In this document: in pieces, positions 1-11,703 of the stretch
How positions within the stretch are numbered: the first letter of the stretch is position 1
Layout of the letters: the number at the start of each line of letters is the position of its first letter
DNA from: Eublepharis macularius
Taxonomy: Eukaryota > Chordata > Lepidosauria > Squamata > Eublepharidae
Direction of reading: 5' to 3'
DNA length: 64,000 nucleotides
Assembly: GCF_028583425.1 (NCBI RefSeq)
Contig: NC_072805.1
Span: 20,222,001 to 20,286,000, forward strand
Translations under genes and position numbers: made by a program
The notes under the pieces: model-generated
Databases searched by the model: none
Seen by the model: only the letters and a program-made list of their open reading frames with translations
What the model was told of the DNA's origin: nothing

Positions 1-1385
1 TTACCAGCAATAGTGAAAATCTGAATTTCAGCATCACTTGAAAGCCAGATTGTACACACAATAAAATGTTTCTTTTATGCAGACAACCCAAGATACCATC
101 GTCCCTGATCTGAAAGATTCACATTGCAAACTCGTGGAGTTCTGGAAGGAGGCACAGACTGGAAAGGCAGAATGCCTTCAAAAGAACAAAGAACCAAACA
201 CCCCAATGCTGCGACCAGCTCTTTCAAGTAGAGCCCAAAGGCACTCTGAATGGGCTGCTTTTCAACAGCTTGTACTGAAGAGCACAGGGTTTTCAAATGT
301 GCAGATGACATATAAGCACCCAATCATCCAACACACTAACAATTATAAAGCACTATTAGTTATCAGTGAAAATATTCTAAAGAGCAATTCTGCGAGGATT
401 TTAAAAGCATCTTGATTAATAGGATGCACAAAACCAGTTTGTAGAGATGGTTTATGGGCAAAGATTCAACTAAAGCCACAGGTGAAATGAAACCAAACAT
501 GTTTCACAAGTCGCTTTGTAAAACTCCGGTTCAGACAGCTCCTGAGTTTGTAATGTGAAGGCAAAATAGTAAGACCGTGTTTTTTTACTACTTACAATAT
601 AGAACCTCTAAAAGGTCATAACTACTGAGAGAAGAATGTGTATTATCATCTTTTCACTGCAATCTGAACAGCAGGAAAATTTATCTTGATAAGAAACTAC
701 CAATATAACCTTAATTTTAGAAAACTGTTATCCTCTGTGGAAAGCTATTGACACAAGAATATTCATTGTGTTGGACTGTACAACTTCCTTCTGCAAAACT
801 GGAGCCTATGAATCCCTTCTGCTGCAGTCTTTGGATGGATAAACATTTTTACCAACAGAGAACAGCTTTCTGATGCAGAAAGACTTCTTGTGATGGGAAG
901 ACTCTCTCCGAGGAAGGAAGACTTGGCAGAAGGGAGCTGTAGGACTCAACCCACTGCTTTTGGGTAAGTGCTGCTTTTTTCATCTTTTTGGCATACATCT
1001 TCTCTGTAAAATTGTTATAATACATACCAAGCAATTCACTGGTTGCAAAAGATACTACACTCAGTGTAATTTAAAGAATAAACACATTCCAACAGGAATC
1101 AAAATCTCTTTATATCTCTGCCTACTTGCAGCCTTACTTACATGAAGTAGTGAATCGCTGTACGCCCTCTTATTTTGATGTCCTTCTATACAATTCACCG
1201 AACCTCTGGAATAATTTAGCCTATGGAGACAGTTGCATGTTGGACTTTAGCTGCTGAATGCAGAGGAGATTTCTTTTTATCTGATTCTTGGCCACCTGAA
1301 AGTTCAAGTTGGTATCCTATCTTGTTCCAGTAGAACAGATAGCTGCAGTAACAGGCTACCATTTGCCTGGGTAATAAGCAGCTAG
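1..1385 (-). other. HERPUD1 3' UTR and downstream DNA
   Basis: This stretch follows the HERPUD1 stop codon on the minus strand. The terminal exon should continue here as 3' UTR. I did not find a minus-strand AATAAA or ATTAAA in the stretch, so the cleavage site is not placed; it may use a variant signal or lie beyond the window. No open frame here looks like a real gene. In human the next gene downstream is CETP, and nothing resembling it is visible. Confidence 0.5.
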
Positions 1386-1541
1386 TTAGTTAGCCACCGG
1401 TGCAGGCCCTTCTGGTAACAGGGACACAAAGAATGCCTTGAAGAACAGGCAGGCTGTGCTCATAAATGAAGGTGCTGCTGGTTCGTTCTCTGGTACAGCT
1501 TCAAGAGCGTCCACTTCATCTTGACCATCAACGTTTTCTTC
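1386..1541 (-). CDS. HERPUD1: HERPUD1 coding exon 8 with stop
   Basis: Residues 342-392 and TAA at 1386-1388. An acidic linker is followed by the conserved FMSTACLFFKAFFVSLLPEG tail. The acceptor AG lies at 1542-1543. Confidence 0.95.
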   Translation of the reverse strand, partial: EENVDGQDEVDALEAVPENEPAAPSFMSTACLFFKAFFVSLLPEGPAPVAN

Positions 1542-4500
1542 CTGCTAATATAAAGAAAAAGATTTAAAATAATCCAGGAAGTTCTCCAACATCAATTATG
1601 AGTTTTCTCCACATTACCTAGTTGTACATTATAGTTTGCCCTGAATTTTGTCTTAAACTGTTTGCAGCTTTCTTCTCTTTTCCCATTAAAATGCAACAAT
1701 ACATAATAAAAACCAGTACTGAGAGCAAACAGCATGCCAGGGTCAAAAGTTAAAACCAAATGAAGGAAGAGAATGTACAGTTAAAGCTATTCCATTTTTT
1801 ACCATTCATTTCTAACAGTATAACCATTTTTTTAAAATACAGCCAACTGTTGCCAATTCTGAGCCCTTGGGCTGGGCAGCATCTGTTTCGTGTCTGTCCA
1901 CTGTCCTGTCTCGCCTCTTCTGAGGATACCCTGCGGCCTTGGAATTGAAGTGCGAGGCAGAGTTGCATCACCTGAGGCCCTTTACAGCCCCCAAGAGGAC
2001 AACGCTTCCCTCGTGCTCTCTTTTGACTTGAACTGCTGCTCCTCTGTGTTTCTCCTGCCCAGCTGGTGTTTTATGCCCTCTCTTACCCCCAGCCCCACCT
2101 CCCTACCCCTGCCCCCAGGGCTGGAGCCAACTCTGCAGCCAGGGTCGCAGCACCCTCCGAGGGACTGGCTCCCCCCAGCTCTGCCTCTGCCAGCTCCCAG
2201 CTGGGGATACCTCCAGCAGAGCCTGATTGGAAGCTGAGGCTTGCAGAGTATGCTCTGAGGCTGTGCTGACAGGGAGGATAGCTGCTGCCCCAATGCAGTT
2301 GGTGTTTCCTGTGCCTGCCGTGAGAAGTTCAGGGCCTGAGCAGCTCTGTCCCCCGAACTCTGTGGGGGTCTCATACTATAGGTTGCCATCTGAGTTGCTT
2401 CGGGGCTGGTTCCCAAGACAGCCAGAGCACACATGACTGCCAGCTTCTCTGGAGGAAACCAGAGGTGACGGAGGCTCCTTTCTCCAGGACTTGGGGGTGA
2501 GTTGGGCTCTCCGGGAGCTGGCAGCGGACTCCGAGGAGGAGGGTCAAGTCTGGGGGCCACTCCAGAGCCAGCTGCAGACACCAATTTTTTTCATCCAAAA
2601 TATATTATTATAATTTTGAATTCCTAATTTTGCCAGTTAATGTCAGGTGTTTCCAATAATGTGCAATGTATTTGCAACTTTTATTGACGTCAAATGACTT
2701 AAATGAGATTCTCCCACACGGTCATATATACTGCATAAGGAAATCATTTTGCACCAAGAGCAATCTGGCTGCTTTCATAAAACGGCTGAGAGTGTAAATC
2801 TTTAAAAATCTATAGTGCTACCAAGCCCACAGAATCCAATACTAGTACTGTGACAATGGCCAGAAAGTTTGGTTTTTGTCTATTCTTGGCAAGAGCTTTC
2901 TTTAGAGGTTTTGAAAAATCTCCATTTATGCAATATCAGATCTGTTGAAGAAATCTCTCCCGCTGTTTCCCATCCACAGCAAGCAGTTGATACAAGATGT
3001 GCATATGCCCTGAACTTGTCACACCAAGCAGCTTATATGATATTAATGTTAAACTACTCCAGGTAATTCTAAGAGCAGAATAGATATTTTTTAGAAAAAA
3101 GTGAGACAGCTCCTGATCAGACTCAAAAAGTAAGTTCAGCTAAACGCAGTGTGACTTAATTCTTGATGAAGCTTGCAATGATTGATCTGTGACGTTACTT
3201 TCAGCCCTGAACATCTGAAAGAGGAAGCTTTGAAGATGCAATGGCTGAACGAGTATCAGGTCAGGGTCTTACCTGTAAGTTATTGTTTTGGTCTTGGTTA
3301 ACAGCTGCTTGGGGAGGGATATTGTTTTGAGCAGGCTGAGCTGGCCTCCGCCTAAAAGGGAACCATCCGATTTGGTGCCTGAGAAGAGCAGGAACTCATA
3401 TTAGTTTCATGCTTTAAAAGAAATTCTTGTCAACTGCGTATTTTTTTAGTTATGGAGAAATTCAAACAAGTAATCGATTGAAATAGCATGAAAAAGCCTC
3501 CTCAAATCCCCCAGCAGTATCTTCCACTTGGGATCTGTCAGGAACATATAGCCAGCATTCAAAAACTGCTGAGGAAACTGCCTTATGTTGAATGTGACCA
3601 CGGATTCATCCTGCTCAGTGCTGTCTATTCTGACTGGAAAGCAAAGCTCTCCAAAACAGAGCAATGTCTTTGAGATCCCTAAGATACATTAACTGGAATT
3701 CCTGGGACTGAACCTAGTCTTCTATCTGCATGCACAGCTCTACCACTGAGATACAGCCCCCTCCCCTCCAACTGGTCCATCCAGACTCAGCGGTGTCCAA
3801 TCAGAGTGGCAGCAGATTTTCAAGGGCTCAGGGGAAACCTCTCTGCGCTAACTGAAATACCTGGGATAGTCCACATGCAAAGCAAATGCCTTACCTCTCC
3901 GCAATGGACCCTTCCTCCCACCATGATGTGCCTAACCGTGTGCTTTGCAAGCCCTTTAAATTGTTCCATACAAGGTAACTGAGATTGCTGGATATTGCAT
4001 GGTATCTGTCAAGTGGCTTTTTTTTTTTAGAGGAATGCCCAAATGGGACTGTAACAAAGCTTAATAATTTGCTCTGTGTTCATCTGTTTTTCTATACTCT
4101 TGAAGGGTACTAGTGAAACTGACAATGTGCAAAAGTTAACAGAGAAATTAATTAATTAATAATTCATTTACCTATATAACAGTGAAATGGTTGTTTTGGA
4201 CAGCAAGCTTCAAGACAGACACTTTTGATCTTTGAAGTCTATTACAGCCAGTTCTCTCATTCGGTACCAGTAAACCTTTCCAACAACTCAATTAGAAGGT
4301 GATATCATTCAGGTCTGCCATTAAATTCAATTACTAGTCTGTTCTCTCATTGTTAAATGACACGATCCGGTGTGGCAGGCAGTGTCAGATTATGAACTGA
4401 GAGCCCCCAGTTCAAATCCCGGCTCTGCCATGAAAGCTTGCTGAGTATCCCTGGGCCAATCACACACACTCAGACTGACTTGCTTTGCACAGTAGTTATA

Positions 4501-7500
4501 AGGATAAAATGGGGGAGAGGAGAACAACGTAAGCCACTTTGAGTCCCTGCTAGGGAGAAAGGTGGGGTACAAATGAAATAAAAATAAGTAGTATGAAGAA
4601 AAATGAGATTTGGATACCACTTATCAAAACAAATCCACCGCCCTACACCCCTCAAACACAGCGAGACTGCTCTGCCTGTACTTACAAGTACATCAGAAGG
4701 GTGCCCACCATCACCATAAGGAGCCGGCTCATGCTGGAGTAGAAGTAAACGATGTTGACAAAGACGTAAAAGAGAGTTGCTGAATACAGCCAGTCCAGCC
4801 AGTCGCGGTTGCCTTCTTCATCCTCTTCCATCAAAGGACCTCCCTGGGCATTCATGCGGAGATTCTGATTGACGCCAGGGTTCACCTGAGGTGGAGCGTT
4901 CTGATTTCCAGGTTGGTTTTCGGCAGGAAATGCACCAGGGAGAGGAGCTGGGGCAGCAACTGGGGCCACAGGGATTTCTTGTGTACTTCGCGGAGGGGAT
5001 AATTCACTCGAAGCGGCACTGGCAGCCATGCTGAATGGAAGACAGGAGGTCATGAATGCGCTTCTTTTAAAAGCAAGGAATTTGCTGACTCTCAGTTCAC
5101 TTAAAAAAATATCCTGCCATATGGCAGTTCAGGTGGTTAGCAAAGCAAGGGCAGTCAAAATGTGCTTCAGTAAGCTTTGTTAGCTCTAAGGTACATTATG
5201 CAATCATTCAGGACTGAACTCAGTTCATTGGGCCACCAAACAATGTGGCTTTTAGCTAACAAACAGAAATGTTAGGGCCAGTTTGGTGTAGTGGTTAGGA
5301 GCAGCAGGACACTAATCTGGAGACCTGGGTTTGATTCCTCACTCCTCCGCTTGAAGCCAGCTGGGTGACCTTGGGTCAGTCACAGCACTTCCAAAGCTCT
5401 CTCAGCCCCACCCACCTCACAGGGTGATTATTGTGAGGATAACAACAACACACTTTATAAACTGCTCTGAGTGGGTGTTAAGTTGTCCTGAATGTCAGTA
5501 TATAAATCAATTATCATCATCATTATTTTGGAGCCACATGATGCTAGCAATTTCATCAAAAGAGACTTGGAGTCACCTTGATTCAATTCCTAGGAAGGAT
5601 AAACCAAAAAAGAGAAGAGAAAGACTTACTACTGCATGTAGTACTGCCGTGCATAAATCTGCTGGAACCAGAACTGCAACATGCGGTACGTGGTATACGA
5701 ATGGTAGCCAGGATTCATGCCATGAAAGGGATGCTGAGCCAGATGAGGCCTTATACAGAAGAGACAAGGTATGTGATTAAGAGAGGTACTATTTCTCTGG
5801 CATCACCCCCCTCCCCCCCATCCCCAAAGAGATACAAGCAAAGATTTTTGAAAGGCTGCAAATTAATCACTACATATCTCATTGTTACTTCCTATGCTGT
5901 AAGAAGTAGAAGAATTTAACTGTGCTTCAGTCAGGATTTCTTGGGAGAAAGCTGCCTGAACTTTCATAACAAAGTGCATGCACGGCCAGGTGTAAATATT
6001 TAAGGACCAAAATAACTGCAGCATCCTCACAAGGCCGCCTGTCTCTGTACTAGACATACCTATTAGCACCTTCCTCTGTTGCTGAAGGCTGGTTGCCGGA
6101 ATTCTCCCTTTGACTCCCAACGTGAGCTGATGGAAGTACAGATGGACCTTGGCTACATGTTGCTGGCTCTTTCTTGGCCTCAGTAACCTAAACAAGCAGA
6201 TACTTTTAGTGTGCGGTGCCCCATTCTTAAACAGAAAGGATGGAAAACAGAACTGTAACTGCGGAGTGGTGGTTTGCCATACCAACATGAATTTATCACC
6301 TAATGTGGACAATGCCTCCAGCACTCAGGCTGTGCTTCGCAGGGCCAGTCGCACAATAAGAGCTGGCTGACGTAGGATGCAATTTAATACTGAAGCACTA
6401 TTAAGGAATCAACTACCTGTGCAGGCCTCTGACTAAATAACTGTAGAACCAATATGGTCCAGTTTCCAAAATTATCATCCCCTACCCTCTAGCTACAAAG
6501 GCACTTCAGCATTTTATTTGGAAAACCTTACAGACTGGTCAACACAGATGCTAAAATGTGATTGCTCCAATGCTGCACGCAAATGTTTTGCTATTTACCA
6601 TAATTGCCCCAAACAGAACATACAGTTTCTAAACAAATAAATAAAACAAACAGGACCGGTCTATCAATGGCTATTTAGCCATGGTTGTTAGTTCAAAGGT
6701 GACATATAATGGGAACTACATGGAACTGTAGCTTTCCAGGGCACTAGTACAGATGTATGTTTGACTGGATAAACCTTTGGTTTATCTAGCAAGATCATTC
6801 TCTTGTTTTTGAGAGTCTATACCCAACACTCTGCAAGGTCAGTAGATACGCTGCAGATGCCCTATTTCCTTCAACATTCAAAGTATTAATTTCAAACAGT
6901 AAAGGGCAGGCTAGAAATATAAAGGAGACAACCTTACTTACCTTTTCATCCATTCCTGGTACATGTGGCATGTTCTTTGAGTTGCACACCAGGTGGACAG
7001 CATGCACCATCTCATGCTGAAACACAAGACCAGCAAACGTGATGAAAAATTTGCTAACGAAAGCCGTATCCACAGATCATGGCACATCAGCAATCATTCA
7101 CAACTAGATTTTCATGTGCAGACAAACCAACCCAGTACAACATCCCTTGATATGTGAACACAGCCTACATTTATTTGACATGATGTGTATGTTAGCACAC
7201 CTATCAGATGCAGCATTACCGTGTCATAATAAGTACCTTGGCAAGCACCTCTTGCAAGCAGAGATCATCAGGCAGCAGCTTCCCAGAATAAATCAACCGC
7301 TGAGAGTCCTCCGGCTTTAAAAAAAGAGAGAGGGAGAGATCACAGTGGTCAAGTCCCATTCTAAACATGCACATTTGAATATTTCCTCTTAAAGATTACG
7401 TTACCTTTATCCCCCCAAAGTAATTGTGTTTGGGGAGCACTTATTTATTGGATGCTTTTGTGCTCCATTCTTCCTCCCTCCACTCTGAGGTGTTTAAGGG

Positions 7501-10500
7501 CAGCTATACATAAGATTTTAAGAAGAAGGCCAGATAGGTGCTGATGTGGTCACCAAGATATTGTCTTTAGTCCACTTCTAAGATGTGAAATGGCTCCCAC
7601 TCAAAGGAAGGTGCAGTTTCAGATGTTTCCTTTCTAGGGAACCTGAGGTTGTGAAAGTGTCATGGGAGAAAGAGTTAACTCCTTCCCCTCATCCAAACAT
7701 GAGTACTCATTCGGCTATTAAAAATCCACTGATGATTCAATTTCCGGATCAGAAAACTTCTAATCTAGCTTGACTTAGAGGAATAGCTGAAAATGAAACT
7801 TTCATTAAGGAAGACCAGATGAAAACCTAAAAGATGGCTCAAGCCCAGGACAACAGTGTAAATGGACAACACAACTGACAACAACTTAACAACAAGACAT
7901 GCAATTCTTTTTTTGGACACAGGCTGTTGTGTACTACAGAGGTAATTTGTGAAGCAGTCCCACACCCAGACATGAAAAACAATTCCTGCTTATTCTTGGC
8001 CATTATGGATCTCCAAAAACAGAAAACCATTCGACAAACCCTAGACGTCAACTTTGTCTCCACATATACTGAGGCAACATAACTAACAACATCAACCCCA
8101 TCATCTTGGGCTCATCCACTTCCTCATCCTCCAATTGGACAAACAGGGCAATTCCCACAGAAAAGAATAAATGGACAAAAATCTGACACTGAAAACCACC
8201 ATGTTCACAAATGCATAAGGAATGTTTTAATCTTCCAAGGCACATTGTTATTGGTCTAAATGTTACTGCTGCCCTTCTAAAAACCTTCACATCATAAAAG
8301 TTCTGGATTCAAATTCTTTAACAGATTCACGACAATGTACCCCACCTCCAGCTCAACAGGGACCCTACATTCCTAATTCATTATAGATGTTCTTAAGTGT
8401 TTTTACCGTTGTAGATGTTAATTTGATCCACTAGCTCATTTCACTCTGCATTAGATATGATGTTTATTCTAAAGGAAAAGTGTGCCATCAAGTTGAAACT
8501 GCCTCCTGGCGACTCCAAGAAGTTACACCTCAAGAGGTTCCAAGGCAAAGAGATGAGCAGAGGTGGCTTGCCACTGCCTTCTTCTGCACAGCTGCTCCAG
8601 TCTCCCTTCCCATCCAAGTGCTCTCTCAGCTTAGCTTCCAAGCTCTGATGAGATCAGGCTAGTCTGGGCTATTAGGGCTGCTATCTAACTTTGCTGTTAT
8701 TGGTTGGGAGTCTCACACACCCACTCTGGGTGGATCTTGTTTTACACGAGCCTTTTTTTGTAACAATCCCCAACACAAAAATTCAATTGGGTATTTAGCA
8801 AGGCCTAATAGACATACTCTGCATCTGAGAAAGTAAGCTTGCATCTGAGAAAGTAAGCTTGGACTCACAAAAGCTCATGCTGAAATAAACATTAGTCTTT
8901 AAGATATTACAGGTCCCCTGTGTAATTCTGATGCAACGCGGGCTACCCTTTTGGCATAAATATCTACAATGGAATCTTTACTATTTCAAGTATTCACTTT
9001 AAAACCTTCATCAATCACAGGATTTCCAGCTATTCACAGCATAATATAATGCAACCATTTTACACCAATCACATTACATTTACTCTGCTACCACCCAAGT
9101 TAGCATTCTGTGCTCCATTTGGACACCATAGGATTATTCACAAACTGTACATAGAAAAAAATGAAGAATTAAAGTTGTTCTCAGAGCAGAAATGAGAAAA
9201 ATAATAGAATACCTAACTGCTGATGGAAATACACCAAGATCTATAAAACAAGCATGACAGAACACTATTACATCACTCCATTTGGCAAGCCCTGCCCAAA
9301 ACAGCTTAAATTCTTAGAACAGGATGGCCAGCTAGTGGGAGGGTGCCTATGTTCTGACGGATTACGTAACATTGCTTACTGATACAGAGAGTGCTTCTTC
9401 CTCACATCTCTTGCAAGAGATAAAGTGCTGAAGAATCACTAAATACAAGCAGCAATCCATTACATCAGCTCGCTTGCAAATAATTAATGAGGAAGAGACA
9501 GGCATGAACTGAGCTCAGAAGAAGGACTTTATTCCAAATTCATCCACAGTTCCAAATATGCAATTTTACATATGTACACGCATGGGAGAGCTCCAAGTAC
9601 TACTGATGGTGAAAAGTGCCACCAAATCGCAGCCAACTAATGGAAACTCTTCAAGGGGTTTTCAAGGTCAGAAACTTCCTCTGTGCAGCAACTCTGGCCT
9701 TCCTTGGTTGACTGCCATCTAAGTACTAACCAGGGCCAATCGTGCTTAGCTTCTGAGATGTGCCAGGATCCAGTTAGCATTCAGGTCAGGGCGCAAACTC
9801 TATTACCAGCAGCCTAACCCTTCAAAAAGAAACAGCAGATTTACAGCCACCTCTTAGCAAACTTGTATTTAGAGATAAACTTTTTAGAGAATGAAGGGCA
9901 AGGGAAAAGGAAGAGGAGCCTAAAACATGCAGGAATGAACCGATGGCTCATCAGATTCCTGCTTATTTGGATGCTCATGTGAAGATCCTACAATCCCTGC
10001 TTGAGAGATTCTCCATTTACCCTCCCTTGGATATCACTAAGAAGTTTTTATCTGACCCAATTCCTCAGCTCTCACTGGCTCGTGCCAGATTTTTTGCTGT
10101 AGTTTATAGAATTTGCAAGGAACCATTACAAAAGGAATTAGATACACGAAATAGGAGTTCTATATTGTATTGCTTATTTCTGAGTCTTGTTTTTAAATCT
10201 GTAATGTTTGAATATAAATTTTTGTAAAGTTCACTATTTGTTTAATCCACAGGTGCTGGTTATGAACCATAATAATAATAAATGAAATGAGAAATAATTT
10301 CTGCTCGTTTTAAATCTTTGCAAATCTGCATTCAAGTGCCCTACTACATTGTTTATTGAAATGTCCCTGAAGTGGATTGCGCTAACTCACACTGTGTTAT
10401 CCCTCTTGAGTCTCAGTGAGAAAGACAGACTATAAACAACCTAAATAAGCAAATAAATAAATGTAATAGATATCGAGCGACCTCCAGGCAGCCACCCCCC

Positions 10501-11081
10501 CTCACCTAGCTCACAGGTAGGAGAAGCTGCCATGCCCCCACCTGTGCCACCCTGGGACCACCCCAGCCCCAAGCCCCGCCCCTGAAGCCACAGCAGCAGC
10601 CAGCGCCGTGGCCAATCACCAAGCCCCATCCCCATTAGGCCCCGCCCCTCACTTGCCACGATTTCTTCCTGGAAAAGGGAGGGAGGGGAGAAGTCGGGGC
10701 CCCGGCAACGCTCAACCTGAGCACCCCGGAGCCCATGCAAAGCACCGAGGCGGCAGCGAAAGCCGCAGCGACCTCCCCTCCCCTCAAACCGCAGTGGCCT
10801 CAAAGGGGGACCCAAGATAGACTGCTCCCGGAAAGGGATGCTCTCTTATTTCCTAATGTGGGAAACATTCAGGGCGAGAAGGGGAAGGGGTCTCGGCTCA
10901 CCGGCCCGTCCGGGTGGAGGCGCCGAAGCTCCGCCTTGAGGCGCCGGACGCTCCAGAAGCGCTGAGCGGGCAGGAGCAGATCCGGGTGCCGCTGCGCGGG
11001 GCTCTTGACGACGAGGGTGACGCCGGCGGCCTCCGCCGCCTCGCCCGGGTCCCGAGCAGGGCCTTCCTCCGCCACAACCAT
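1386..11081 (-). CDS. HERPUD1: HERPUD1, ER-resident ubiquitin-like protein (whole gene, 8 coding exons)
   Basis: Homocysteine-responsive ER-resident ubiquitin-like domain protein 1 (Herp). It is an ER-membrane scaffold of ER-associated degradation that works with the HRD1 ubiquitin-ligase complex, and is strongly induced by the unfolded protein response. The eight exons join to 1179 nt, 392 aa (human 391). Residues about 21-97 form the ubiquitin-like domain, with the RLIYSGKLL core in exon 2. Residues 152-191 hold an aromatic segment with WFQQIYARQYYMQY. Exon 6 carries the conserved NQNLRMNAQGGP stretch followed by acidic residues and NRDWLDWLYSA. Residues about 272-308 form the hydrophobic hairpin that anchors the protein with both ends in the cytosol. 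The end, SLLPEGPAPVAN, matches the family. All introns are GT-AG. The start ATG has G at -3 and +4. The gene sits downstream of SLC12A3 in the same direction, as in human. The product assignment is very secure. Confidence 0.97.
3273..3378 (-). CDS. HERPUD1: HERPUD1 coding exon 7
   Basis: Residues 306-341. The first base completes the Leu codon. HQIGWFPFRRRP is the end of the hairpin and the cytosolic restart, followed by an Asn/Gln-rich linker. GTAAGA donor, phase 0. Confidence 0.94.
3700..3770 (-). repeat. tRNA-derived SINE fragment
   Basis: The minus strand reads CTCAGTGGTAGAGC (A box) followed by GGTTCAGTCCC (B box). It is a SINE head rather than a tRNA gene, since no cloverleaf continues. 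Confidence 0.6.
4361..4590 (+). repeat. tRNA-derived SINE (intron 6 of HERPUD1)
   Basis: Contains a B-box-like CCAGTTCAAATCCC, then CTCTGCCATGAAAGCTTGCT and the tail typical of the other SINE copies here (AAGCCACTTTGAGTCC, GTACAAATGAAATAAA). Confidence 0.7.
4686..5030 (-). CDS. HERPUD1: HERPUD1 coding exon 6
   Basis: Residues 191-306, the largest coding exon (345 nt). It holds a Pro/Ala-rich stretch, the NQNLRMNAQGGP block, an acidic run, NRDWLDW and most of the membrane hairpin. It ends in phase 2 at GTAAGT. A longer open frame extends past the acceptor, but the CAG acceptor at 5031-5032 keeps the reading frame. Confidence 0.96.
5276..5524 (+). repeat. tRNA-derived SINE (intron 5-6 region of HERPUD1)
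   Basis: Head GCCAGTTTGGTGTAGTGGTT carries an A box and GGTTTGATTCC a B box. The 3' body holds CCACCCACCTCACAGGGTG and the copy ends in ATCATCATCATTATT. Same family as the copies at 17586, 37304, 54040 and 54460. Confidence 0.8.
5630..5749 (-). CDS. HERPUD1: HERPUD1 coding exon 5
   Basis: Residues 151-191. The first base completes the split Arg codon and the exon ends in phase 2 at GTAAGT. It encodes the conserved WFQQIYARQYYMQY segment. Confidence 0.95.
6060..6178 (-). CDS. HERPUD1: HERPUD1 coding exon 4
   Basis: Residues 112-151, ending in phase 2 at a GTATGT donor. It encodes the low-complexity Ser/Gln/Glu linker after the ubiquitin-like domain, which is poorly conserved in the family. 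The boundaries rest on frame and splice sites. Confidence 0.88.
6942..7016 (-). CDS. HERPUD1: HERPUD1 coding exon 3
   Basis: Residues 87-111, phase 0 at both ends, CAG acceptor and GTAAGT donor. HLVCN closes the ubiquitin-like domain. Confidence 0.95.
7237..7314 (-). CDS. HERPUD1: HERPUD1 coding exon 2
   Basis: Residues 61-86, phase 0 at both ends, between an AAAG acceptor with a poor pyrimidine tract and a GTACTT donor. Contains RLIYSGKLL, the core of the ubiquitin-like fold. Confidence 0.95.
8470..8670 (-). repeat. 5S-rRNA-derived SINE fragment
   Basis: The minus strand reads CTGATCTCATCAGAGCTTGG, then GAAGCTAAGC and CACTTGGATGGGA, which are the internal promoter portion of 5S rRNA. The copy is diverged. 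Confidence 0.6.
8821..8860 (+). repeat. Exact 20-bp tandem duplication
   Basis: GCATCTGAGAAAGTAAGCTT is present twice in direct succession, at the start of a common interspersed repeat (AAAGCTCATGCTGAAATAAA) that continues to about 8950. Confidence 0.9.
9600..9800 (-). repeat. 5S-rRNA-derived SINE, diverged
   Basis: The minus strand carries GGTTAGTACTTAGATGGCAG, close to the 5S rRNA 3' half, preceded by AGAAGCTAAGC. Older than the copies at 35285 and 41955. Confidence 0.55.
9930..10290 (+). repeat. Probable LINE 3' end
   Basis: A 94-codon open stretch (9943-10227) is followed by a simple AATAATAATAAATG tail. Pattern and length suggest the last part of a non-LTR retrotransposon ORF, but I do not recognise the protein with certainty. 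Confidence 0.4.
10902..11081 (-). CDS. HERPUD1: HERPUD1 coding exon 1
   Basis: Residues 1-60. Starts at ATG 11081 and ends at a GTGAGC donor in phase 0. It encodes the first half of the ubiquitin-like domain (VTLVVKSPAQRH onwards). The exon lies in the CpG-rich promoter region. Confidence 0.95.
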
Positions 11082-11134
11082 CTCGCCCCCCTCCCGGACA
11101 GACTGTTGCGAGCGCCGCGCCTCAGGCGACGCCT

Positions 11135-11143
11135 CCTTTTATA
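11135..11143 (-). promoter_or_regulatory. HERPUD1 TATA box
   Basis: The minus strand reads TATAAAAGG, 54 nt upstream of the start ATG. That implies a transcription start near 11110 and a very short 5' UTR of roughly 25-35 nt. Confidence 0.7.
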
Positions 11144-11178
11144 GATTCGCCGGCGCCTCTTCCTCCGCGAGACGTCGC

Positions 11179-11197
11179 TGTGGCTTCCGCTGATTGG
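11179..11197 (-). promoter_or_regulatory. ER stress response element-like site (ERSE)
   Basis: The minus strand reads CCAAT, nine bases, then CCACA. The ERSE consensus bound by NF-Y with ATF6 is CCAAT-N9-CCACG, so spacing is exact and one base differs. It sits about 40 nt upstream of the TATA box. Mammalian HERPUD1 promoters are known to use ERSE and ERSE-II, which fits. Confidence 0.65.
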
Positions 11198-11219
11198 CTG
11201 CCGGGAGGAGCCCGTGTCC

Positions 11220-11233
11220 CGACGTGGGCTTAT
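11220..11233 (-). promoter_or_regulatory. ACGTG-containing UPR-like site
   Basis: The plus strand reads CGACGTGG, one base from the UPRE TGACGTGG. On the minus strand the same bases read ATAAG-C-CCACG, two bases from ERSE-II (ATTGG-N-CCACG). It may bind XBP1 or ATF6; this is inferred only from sequence and position. Confidence 0.45.
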
Positions 11234-11703
11234 CGCGGTGAGCCTGCTGGAAGAGGGGCGGCGCTCCGCTGGGGCGGGGCCGAGGGAGCTGTCAGTCTGG
11301 TGGAGGAAACAGCTGGGCGCGGCGGAGTTGCAAAAGGCAGCGGGAGTTCGGAGCGCTGCTGGGAAGCTGCGAGGGAGAGGAATGGCCCGAAGCCGGGAAG
11401 CCCGGCGTCATGCACGTCCCCGTCTATGGGGCTGACTTGCAAAGAGTCGCCCAGCCAGATAGCTAAGCCCCTACATTTCTACCTGCTTACTCCAGAAATC
11501 CCTCAAAAATCAGATAAAATACCCCCATTAGGTTCCAGTTCTGTGGGCCACACCGATTAGTGAGCTGTGACTCACCAAATCTCATACCCTACCACAAATT
11601 TTTGTAAGTCTTATAGGAGCTACTGGACCCTTGCTCTTTTCCACTGCTGCAGACAGACTAACTTGGCTACCCATATTGAGCTATCACCATTCACTGAGCT
11701 TGC

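Larger units (their letters stand above)
10680..11420. promoter_or_regulatory. CpG-rich HERPUD1 promoter region
   Basis: GC- and CpG-rich DNA surrounds HERPUD1 exon 1 and its upstream flank, unlike the AT-rich surroundings. This is the usual appearance of a vertebrate CpG-island promoter. Confidence 0.75.

Noticed and set aside
1..1385. CETP exons
   Set aside because: Expected downstream of HERPUD1 in human, but nothing similar is seen.
8821..8860. CRISPR-like direct repeats
   Set aside because: Two contiguous copies without spacers in a vertebrate genome; a simple tandem duplication.
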